NCBI GenBank assembly: GCA_002314265.1
Contig: DCEW01000096.1
Span: 28,098 to 39,376 of the forward strand
Reading direction: 5' to 3'
DNA: 11,279 nucleotides
Source: Flavobacteriales bacterium UBA1820
Lineage (GTDB): Bacteria; Bacteroidota; Bacteroidia; Flavobacteriales; UBA1820
The position numbers and the translations under genes are program-made. Shown in pieces: positions 6,641 to 11,279 of this stretch. The notes under the pieces were generated by a model. It saw nothing but the letters and a program-made list of their open reading frames with translations. It was not told the origin of the DNA and made no database searches. Each line of letters opens with the position of its first letter. Position 1 is the stretch's first letter.

Positions 6641-7924
6641 TTATTCCTCGAGCAGCCCCATGCAATACGCCCGGAAATCCTCCCAGCGGTAGAAGGGAAA
6701 CCGGTCGGTCTCGATGGGAAGGTGCACCTCCTTTTCATTGAGCAGCACCTTGACCAGAATGTCGTCCTTCGGATCGCCTTTCTTCTTGTGGAAGAACACG
6801 ATCTGCAGGTTGGCCGCCATAGGCGAAATCTTGAAATCGGCCCAATGCCGGTACAGCGTGTACGGATCGTCCACGCTCACCCCACAGTTTTCCACCCCCA
6901 GCAGCCCGGTGAGCGGAGTAATGTTCGAGTCGTGGGCAAAACGCAGTGTAGCCGCCGTGTTGCCGTCGGCGATCGCCCGATCGGCACTCTCGATGATGTT
7001 GCGCAGCAAAGGCTTGTAGCTGTCGATGATCACCCCATCGGAGCCCTTCGGGTTGGCATCGGCAAAATAGAACAAGCAGTTGAAACACTGCCAGAGGTCG
7101 AAAAGTTCCTCGGGCGTGAACAGATCGTAAAACGAAACGGGCGTCTCCACATTCTGCATATCGCTGGCCACCCAATAAAAATCCCACATCGTTTCGATCG
7201 GATCGACATTCTTGAGCACGAACTCCTGGTCGCTGAACAGCGAAGCGATAAAACGGTCGGTGTGCGTCTGGGCCCGGCGGAATTTCTCGTACTCGATCCT
7301 CCAGGGAGCCTTCGGCCCGATGTACTCCTGGGCCTGGGGCGAGCGGTAAGTCAGGTAAGCCATGTACTTCTGGCTCGACTCGTAGGTAATGGCCAAACGC
7401 GGATTGAGCTCCTTCAGACGATCGCCGAAGGCCGCCATGCTCATCGCACAGCGCAGGATCACGGACGAGCGCGCCGAAATGGTCCTTCCGTCGGCAAATA
7501 CCTCGGGATATGCCTCGTACATCCGCTCGGCAATCCCACGGTGCTGCCGGATCCCCAAAGGCGAAAGGTCTCCGGCGTGTCCCTCGGCCTCCTCATAGAC
7601 CCGACGAAGACGCTGGAGCGCATCCTTCCCCAGGGGGGTCAGCGCATCGGCCGCCTCGGCCTTCTCCATCAGGGCGAGCACCTCCGTATACTCCGTTTCC
7701 TCCAGCAGGAAACGCGATCCATGCCGACCGAAGTGGCTGATGTAAAACGGCACATAGCCCTTGGGGGGCGGAGTAGCGACGTACTCTTTCGGTGCCGGAT
7801 AAGCGTAATACACCCCCGCTGTCTTTTCGGGAGTAGCCAACATTTCTTCCTTGGTAGCCTGTCCTGCGAGAGAGAGTCCGCCGAAAAGAGCCACGAACCA
7901 CAGTGTCAAATACTTCATTCCCAT
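6641..7924 (-). CDS. Secreted histidine acid phosphatase, MINPP/phytase-like
   Basis: A branch 2 histidine phosphatase, probably periplasmic or outer-envelope, hydrolysing phosphate monoesters. Inositol phosphates are a plausible but unproven substrate. The product is 427 aa from the ATG at 7924. It has a signal peptide (hydrophobic 5-20, cleavage near the Ala-Gly-Gln-Ala at 20-23). The catalytic RHGSRF (67-72) carries the nucleophile His68, and HDSN (331-334) supplies the HD proton-donor pair. ARSSVILRCAMSMAAF (151-166) fits the conserved Arg-containing block. Family consensus is RHGxRxP; here Leu occupies the Pro position. A second in-frame ATG at 7918 gives MKYLTL and a better spacing (9 nt) from the AAGGA element, so the true start may be 7918. 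It is transcribed towards, and converges with, the GT39 gene. Confidence 0.87.
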   Translation of the reverse strand: MGMKYLTLWFVALFGGLSLAGQATKEEMLATPEKTAGVYYAYPAPKEYVATPPPKGYVPFYISHFGRHGSRFLLEETEYTEVLALMEKAEAADALTPLGKDALQRLRRVYEEAEGHAGDLSPLGIRQHRGIAERMYEAYPEVFADGRTISARSSVILRCAMSMAAFGDRLKELNPRLAITYESSQKYMAYLTYRSPQAQEYIGPKAPWRIEYEKFRRAQTHTDRFIASLFSDQEFVLKNVDPIETMWDFYWVASDMQNVETPVSFYDLFTPEELFDLWQCFNCLFYFADANPKGSDGVIIDSYKPLLRNIIESADRAIADGNTAATLRFAHDSNITPLTGLLGVENCGVSVDDPYTLYRHWADFKISPMAANLQIVFFHKKKGDPKDDILVKVLLNEKEVHLPIETDRFPFYRWEDFRAYCMGLLEE

Positions 7925-7949
7925 ATTTCCTTCGAGATTTCGGTTTTGA

Positions 7950-7957
7950 CAAATTTA
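7950..7957 (-). promoter_or_regulatory. Phosphatase gene promoter, -7 box TAAATTTG
   Basis: On the minus strand TAAATTTG matches TAnnTTTG exactly, 25 nt before the ATG at 7924. The predicted leader is about 20 nt and includes AAGGA just before the two candidate ATGs. No clear -33 TTTG is visible. Confidence 0.65.
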
Positions 7958-8031
7958 GACAAAAAACCACACGGGCTTTTCCTCCGGGGAAAATTTCCAG
8001 GAAAAAATCCGCCTCACACCCCCGCCGAAGC

Positions 8032-8670
8032 TCATCGGGCGGACTCGCGGCGAGCCGCCCTGCGCGAGATCATGATGTTGCGCAGGTACACCACAAAACC
8101 GGTGGACTGCCCCAGGATAAGCACCGGGTCGCGACGGATGATGGCATACGCGATGATCATCCCCGAACCCAGCAGGCTGATGAGCCAGAACGTAGTAGGC
8201 AGCAGCGACTCGCCGGCCCGGGCCGAATAGCGCCACTGATAGATAAAACGCAGGGTAAAGGTAAACTGCCCCACCGTCCCGAAAACGATGAGCCATCCCG
8301 GGATGTTCTCCTGCTGGAAAAGATGCTCGGCCGTCTCCCGCCAATCGATGGCAAACCAACACACGGCCGCCACCGGCAGGTACGACACCACCGCCCGCAA
8401 GACCGCTGGCATGGTATCCCAAGCTTTCTTGGCGCGCAGGTTCCAGATGTAGATGTAGTAAGAAATCAACTGACCGGCTATGATGGCAAAATCGTTCCGC
8501 AACCATCCGTACACGCACAGCATGAACGAAGCGGCCATGCTCATCTGCCAGAACAGGGTCGGCGAGAGCACTTTCTTGGCCCGTTCCGAAGCGATCCACT
8601 GCACCAGCAAGCGGCCCGAAAAGAGGATCTGCGCCGCGATGCCGATCAGAAAGACGAGGTACGGATTCAT
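8032..8670 (-). CDS. Membrane protein with two LABN (lipid-A-disaccharide synthase N-terminal-like) domains
   Basis: A small polytopic inner-membrane protein of 212 aa. Each half carries the LABN signature: residues 14-77 have R-xxx-QW-xx-S, SPTLFW, Y54, R58-x-D60, GQ (66-67) and Y74-xx-N77. Residues 135-198 repeat it as R141, QW (145-146), S149, LPTTFW, Y175, R179-x-D181, GQ (187-188) and Y195-xx-N198. The offset is 121 residues throughout with no gap. The domain is named from its occurrence at the N-terminus of some LpxB proteins, but this protein has no LpxB glycosyltransferase part, so it is not itself lipid A disaccharide synthase. Its start overlaps the GT2 stop by ATGA (8667-8670), implying translational coupling. 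A role in handling or flipping the GT2 lipid-linked sugar product is inference. The C-terminus is Arg-rich and probably cytoplasmic. Confidence 0.85.
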   Translation of the reverse strand: MNPYLVFLIGIAAQILFSGRLLVQWIASERAKKVLSPTLFWQMSMAASFMLCVYGWLRNDFAIIAGQLISYYIYIWNLRAKKAWDTMPAVLRAVVSYLPVAAVCWFAIDWRETAEHLFQQENIPGWLIVFGTVGQFTFTLRFIYQWRYSARAGESLLPTTFWLISLLGSGMIIAYAIIRRDPVLILGQSTGFVVYLRNIMISRRAARRESAR

Positions 8671-9395
8671 AAATCGGTGTCTTTCACCTTGTAATTGATG
8701 TAGCGGCTCTTCATCCAGCGGTAGGCGAAGCAGTCATTGAAAGGACCGATGAGGCGATTCCACATCGTGTACTTCGACTTGCCGGCCGTACGGGGGAAAT
8801 GCCGGATGGGGACCTGCTTGACCGTACCGTTCTGCAGGGCGATCAAGGCCGGAACAAACCGGTGCAGACCGGTGAACAACGGCATCCGTTTGGCATTTTC
8901 GGTGCGGATCAACTTCAACGGGCAACCCGTATCCTTGGCATCGTCGCCGGTCATCATCCGGCGGAAAGCATTGCCGATCTTCGACTGGATGCGCTTGGCC
9001 AGGGTGTCCTTGCGGTTGGCGCGGATACCGGTTACCAACGTGTATTGGTCGGCGTATTCGGCCAGAAGATTGAAATCCTCCGGAGTGGTCTGCAGATCGG
9101 CGTCGATATAACCCACGTAGGTCGACTGGGCATAGTCGATCCCGGCCTTCATCGCAGCCGAATTGCCGCAATTCTTCTCGAAGGAAAGGTAAAACATGTC
9201 CGGATTGCGCCCGCAAATATCCCGGATCATTTCGGTCGATCCGTCGGTGGAGCCGTCGTCCACGAAAAGGATGCACGAAACCAGTTTCGCCGTAGCGAGG
9301 TATTTCTTCAGCTCCTCTTCGAGCCGTTGCATGTTGTCCCGCTCGTTGAACACGGGCACGATCACGGTCATGAAATAATCCTGGGTCTTGTTCAT
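8667..9395 (-). CDS. Family 2 glycosyltransferase, polyprenyl-phosphate sugar synthase type (ArnC/DPM1-like)
   Basis: Predicted to transfer a sugar from a nucleotide donor to a polyprenyl phosphate on the cytoplasmic face. The product is 242 aa with a GT-A fold. Visible motifs are VIVPVFNE (11-18), FVDDGSTDGS (44-53), the metal/nucleotide site YIDADLQTTPED (96-107), DTGCPLKLIR (155-164), HRFVPAL (178-184) and GKSKYT near 205-210, all usual for dolichyl/undecaprenyl-phosphate GT2 enzymes. It lacks the C-terminal pair of membrane helices found in ArnC/GtrB, so it resembles the soluble DPM1 core. The open frame reaches 9548, but ATG 9395 lies just downstream of a good -7 box and gives a family-typical N-terminus. 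Met9 is an alternative start. It is coupled to the LABN gene by a 4-nt overlap. Confidence 0.88.
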   Translation of the reverse strand: MNKTQDYFMTVIVPVFNERDNMQRLEEELKKYLATAKLVSCILFVDDGSTDGSTEMIRDICGRNPDMFYLSFEKNCGNSAAMKAGIDYAQSTYVGYIDADLQTTPEDFNLLAEYADQYTLVTGIRANRKDTLAKRIQSKIGNAFRRMMTGDDAKDTGCPLKLIRTENAKRMPLFTGLHRFVPALIALQNGTVKQVPIRHFPRTAGKSKYTMWNRLIGPFNDCFAYRWMKSRYINYKVKDTDL

Positions 9396-9419
9396 GGGGC
9401 CATAAAGTTTAGACGCTGA

Positions 9420-9427
9420 CAAAGGTA
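9420..9427 (-). promoter_or_regulatory. Promoter of the GT2-LABN operon, -7 box TACCTTTG
   Basis: On the minus strand TACCTTTG matches TAnnTTTG exactly, 24 nt upstream of the GT2 ATG. The predicted leader is under 20 nt. An A-run lies immediately upstream (9431-9437 read on the minus strand). No TTTG is visible at the expected -33 distance. Confidence 0.65.
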
Positions 9428-9569
9428 CGCTTTTTTTGCATCCCCGCATCCCGCCCACAGACGGTTTTCCCGCCATCGGCCTCCCTTCCCCACAGAAAAT
9501 CGTCCCAAAGGACCCTTTCCCCGAAAAAAAGACGAGAAAAACACGCAAAAGCCCCGTTCTCCCGCGCTT

Positions 9570-9584
9570 CTTTCCTTAGGAAAG
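9570..9584. repeat. 15-nt palindrome across the cysteine desulfurase stop codon
   Basis: CTTTCCT-T-AGGAAAG is a perfect inverted repeat (7-nt arms, 1-nt centre) that contains the TAA stop of the cysteine desulfurase (9576-9578, minus strand). As RNA it would form at most a 6-bp hairpin with a 3-nt loop. Downstream on the minus strand are two T-rich stretches (A-runs at 9536-9540 and 9524-9530 on the + strand), which are too far away for a canonical terminator. The rest of the 180-nt spacer to the GT2 gene shows only the GT2 promoter. Confidence 0.35.
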
Positions 9585-10763
9585 CACCTTCCGGATCGCC
9601 TCCACCGCCGCATCGATCTCCTGCGAAGTATTGAACCGGCCTATCGACACACGCAGCGACGGACACCCCGTCATCGGGTCCTGCGGTCCGTACAACTGTC
9701 CCAACACCGCCGAAGGCTCCAGTGCCCCGGCCATGCAGGCGCTTCCGGCCGAGACCTGCACCCCGGCCATATCCAGGGAGAGCAGCACGATCGAAGCATC
9801 TTTTTTCACCGGAAGGGTAATGTTGACCACCCCCGGAAGGACCTCGCTTCCACCCTGGCGGCACAAACCGTTGAAGCGAACCCCCGGCATCGTCTCCAGT
9901 CCCCGTACCAGCCGATCCCGCAAACGGGACACCTCCGCCGCATCCTGCTGCATCCGTTCCGTAGCGATCCGCAGCGCGCAGCACATCCCGGCGATCCCCG
10001 CCACGTTCTCCGTCCCGGAGCGCATCCCACGCTCCTGCCCCCCTCCGAGGATCCAGGCGGGGAGGCTTCCCTCCTGCCGGATGTAGAGCAGCCCCACGCC
10101 CTTGGGACCATGGAACTTGTGCGCTGAAGCCGAAAGGAAATCCACCGGCAACTTCCCCAGATCGAGTGCCACCCTTCCGACCGTCTGCACCGCATCCGTA
10201 TGGTACAACGCCCCATAGCGATGGCAAAGCTCCCCGATGGCGCAAAGGTCGTACAGGTTGCCCGTCTCGTTGTTGGCGTGCATCAGGCTGACCAACGTAG
10301 GCGTATCCTCCCCGCAGGAGAGGATGCGTTCGAGTTCGTCCATACGCAGACGGCCGTCCTCCTCCAGCCCCACGTATTCCACCCGGACAGGATGGGGAGT
10401 ATCCGCCCCGTTCTCCTGTTCGATGACCTCCAGGGTACGCGTTATCGCATGATGTTCCGCCCGGCAGGACACGATGCGCCGGATACCCTTGTGAACCGCC
10501 CCCCGCAGGACCGTATTGTCGCTTTCCGTCCCTCCGGAGGTAAAAAACACCTGGGAGCCTCGCGCGCCGAGCAGTGCCGCAATCTCCCGGCGGGAGGTCT
10601 CGACCACAACCTTGGCGTCGCGCCCGGCCGTATGGGTGGACGAGGGATTGGCAAAGGTATCGTAGAGCACTTGCCCCATGGTGAGGATCACTTCGGGCAA
10701 GGGACGGGTGGTGGCGGCATTGTCCAGATAAATGGGCTGCGGGCCTTGGTGAGGTTTGTCCAT
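9576..10763 (-). CDS. Cysteine desulfurase, group I (NifS/IscS type)
   Basis: A PLP enzyme that releases sulfur from cysteine as an enzyme persulfide for Fe-S cluster assembly, tRNA thiolation or cofactor synthesis. The product is 395 aa. Visible features are YLDNAATT (12-19), FFTSGGTESDN (73-83), AEHHAI (102-107, His stacking on PLP), HANNETGN (162-169), HTDAVQ (188-193, Asp190), SASAHKFHGPKG (211-222, PLP Lys216), RSGTENVAG (248-256) and the sulfur-accepting Cys343 in GSACMAG. The loop is long, as in group I. The open frame continues to a TTG at 10793, but that codon lies inside a -7-like box; ATG 10763 gives the usual N-terminus. No IscU, IscR or SUF gene is adjacent, so its sulfur acceptor is unknown. 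The usual Cys-Thr/Cys-Ser pair is Cys-Met here. Confidence 0.94.
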   Translation of the reverse strand: MDKPHQGPQPIYLDNAATTRPLPEVILTMGQVLYDTFANPSSTHTAGRDAKVVVETSRREIAALLGARGSQVFFTSGGTESDNTVLRGAVHKGIRRIVSCRAEHHAITRTLEVIEQENGADTPHPVRVEYVGLEEDGRLRMDELERILSCGEDTPTLVSLMHANNETGNLYDLCAIGELCHRYGALYHTDAVQTVGRVALDLGKLPVDFLSASAHKFHGPKGVGLLYIRQEGSLPAWILGGGQERGMRSGTENVAGIAGMCCALRIATERMQQDAAEVSRLRDRLVRGLETMPGVRFNGLCRQGGSEVLPGVVNITLPVKKDASIVLLSLDMAGVQVSAGSACMAGALEPSAVLGQLYGPQDPMTGCPSLRVSIGRFNTSQEIDAAVEAIRKVLS

Positions 10764-10790
10764 GATCGTTACAAGAATGTTTCCGAGAGG

Positions 10791-10798
10791 CAAAGTTC
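10791..10798 (-). promoter_or_regulatory. Probable cysteine desulfurase promoter, -7-like box GAACTTTG
   Basis: On the minus strand GAACTTTG matches TAnnTTTG except for the first base, 27 nt before the ATG. A CTTG at 10820-10823 (minus strand) lies 21 nt upstream as a possible -33 element. It overlaps the palindrome TTGTACAA (10815-10822). Confidence 0.45.
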
Positions 10799-10838
10799 CG
10801 AGATTTCCCCCGGATTGTACAAGAATTTTGTTTTTTTA

Positions 10839-10869
10839 TTTGTTTTCAGCAGAAGTATTTATAACTTTG
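10839..10869 (+). promoter_or_regulatory. rpmE2 promoter, TTTG-N19-TAACTTTG
   Basis: This is the best promoter in the window. A -33 TTTG (10839-10842), an exactly 19-nt spacer and a -7 box TAACTTTG (10862-10869) fit the Bacteroides sigma-ABfr consensus fully, next to a T-rich stretch (10828-10841). Transcription should start near 10875. Confidence 0.85.
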
Positions 10870-10874
10870 CGCTC

Positions 10875-10989
10875 TCCGTGCAAGACCCTGCCCTTGCCGG
10901 TTCCGTCCGCGGGAAACGAAAGGCCCGACCAACCTTTCTATCTCAGGCAAAACACAGAATATCAGGAATAAAAAGAATTCGAAAATACG
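10875..10989 (+). promoter_or_regulatory. Long rpmE2 5' leader, possible ribosomal-protein leader
   Basis: The predicted leader is about 115 nt, much longer than the others in the window. It is G/C-rich in its first half and A-rich near the start codon. One possible stem pairs GAAAGG (10918-10923) with CCTTTC (10933-10938). No start codon with a convincing small open frame was found. Autoregulatory leaders are known for L31 in several other phyla; a role here is inference. Confidence 0.35.
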
Positions 10990-11235
10990 ATGAAAAAAGG
11001 TATCCATCCCGAAAATTACAGACTTTGCGCATTCCGCGACATGTCCAACGGCGAAACGTTCATCACTCACTCCACCGCCGACACCCGCGACACGGTAGAG
11101 ATCGACGGAGTAACTTACCCGCTGGTAAAACTGGAAATCTCCGCCGCTTCGCACCCCTTCTACACCGGCAAGGTAAAACTGGTCGATACCGCCGGCCGTG
11201 TGGACAAGTTCCGCAAGAAATACGGCGTGAAGTAA
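10990..11235 (+). CDS. rpmE2: 50S ribosomal protein L31 type B (zinc-independent)
   Basis: A component of the large ribosomal subunit near the inter-subunit bridge. The product is 81 aa, the type B length. It has the standard [11 protein letters not shown] start, a central SNGETF and HPFYTGK (55-61), and a conserved end with [11 protein letters not shown] (69-79). It has a single cysteine (Cys13) and no CxxC pairs, so it cannot form the zinc site of type A L31. In organisms with both forms, type B is often zinc-repressed; no Zur-like operator is evident here and it may be the only L31. It is divergent from the cysteine desulfurase gene. Confidence 0.96.
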   Translation: MKKGIHPENYRLCAFRDMSNGETFITHSTADTRDTVEIDGVTYPLVKLEISAASHPFYTGKVKLVDTAGRVDKFRKKYGVK

Positions 11236-11279
11236 TCTTCCGCAAAGTACATCCCCTTCAGCGAGTGGGGGCAAGCAAA

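Noticed and set aside
7977..8005. Inverted repeat TTTTCCT/AGGAAAA as a terminator for the LABN gene
   Set aside because: The arms are A/T-rich, the loop is 15 nt and no T run follows directly on the minus strand. It is kept only as a possible member of the GAGGGAAA-like hairpin group.
6593..8230. 545-residue + strand open frame opposite the phosphatase and LABN genes
   Set aside because: It spans two real minus-strand genes and the promoter between them. Its translation is Arg/His/Pro/Leu-rich and shows no domain.
8799..9419. 206-residue + strand open frame opposite the GT2 gene
   Set aside because: It is antisense to a gene with intact GT2 motifs and has no start signals or recognisable family.
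9409..10245. 278-residue minus-strand open frame overlapping the cysteine desulfurase
   Set aside because: It is a Gly/Arg-rich out-of-frame shadow of the clearly conserved desulfurase frame.
11250..11279. Possible terminator hairpin after rpmE2
   Set aside because: A short CCCC/GGGG pairing with a bulge is visible, but the stem is weak and the window ends before any T tract could be seen.
1..11279. Search for CRISPR arrays, insertion sequences, toxin-antitoxin pairs, prophage genes, tRNA or rRNA
   Set aside because: No direct-repeat arrays, transposase motifs, terminal inverted repeats, cloverleaf sequences or phage-type proteins were recognised; gene content and codon style are uniform.

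Overview
The window looks like chromosomal DNA from a GC-rich member of the Bacteroidales, most likely Rikenellaceae/Alistipes-like (inferred from sequence style, not a database search). The main evidence is the promoters. Nearly every transcription unit is preceded by the Bacteroidetes -7 box TAnnTTTG, and start codons mostly lack Shine-Dalgarno sequences. The proteins also fit: a DUF3078-type outer-membrane protein, an L25/Ctc ribosomal protein and a zinc-free type B L31. No mobile element, CRISPR array, tRNA or rRNA is visible. No stretch of more than 300 bases lacks a gene.

Left part (1-4760, all +). A strong stem-loop (7-37) separates an unseen upstream gene from dxs (isoprenoid precursor synthesis). 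A secreted DUF3078-like probable beta-barrel protein follows, then prs (PRPP synthesis) and rplY/ctc (ribosomal protein L25). A textbook terminator (4729-4759) closes this block. Centre (4849-8031): a GT39/ArnT-like membrane glycosyltransferase (+) converges on a secreted histidine acid phosphatase (-), with two stem-loops between them. Right part (8032-10763, all -): a LABN-domain membrane protein is translationally coupled (ATGA) to a GT2 polyprenyl-phosphate glycosyltransferase, and a group I cysteine desulfurase lies upstream of both. A divergent region (10764-10989) then leads to rpmE2 (+).

Most genes are housekeeping. The most interesting group is GT2 + LABN protein + GT39. Together these could charge a lipid carrier with a sugar, handle it at the inner membrane, and transfer it to lipid A or another envelope acceptor in the periplasm, in the manner of the Arn pathway. 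The GT39 gene is on the opposite strand and separated from the pair by the phosphatase gene. The LABN protein is a clear internal duplication: its two halves align without gaps at an offset of exactly 121 residues.

The promoter boxes also correct several gene starts. For dxs, prs, the GT39 gene, the GT2 gene and the cysteine desulfurase, the longest open frame begins at or upstream of the inferred transcription start, so shorter starts are given here. Stem-loops with a shared GAGGGAAA/TTTCCCTC stem occur in the prs and GT39 leaders, and rpmE2 has an unusually long leader of about 115 nt.
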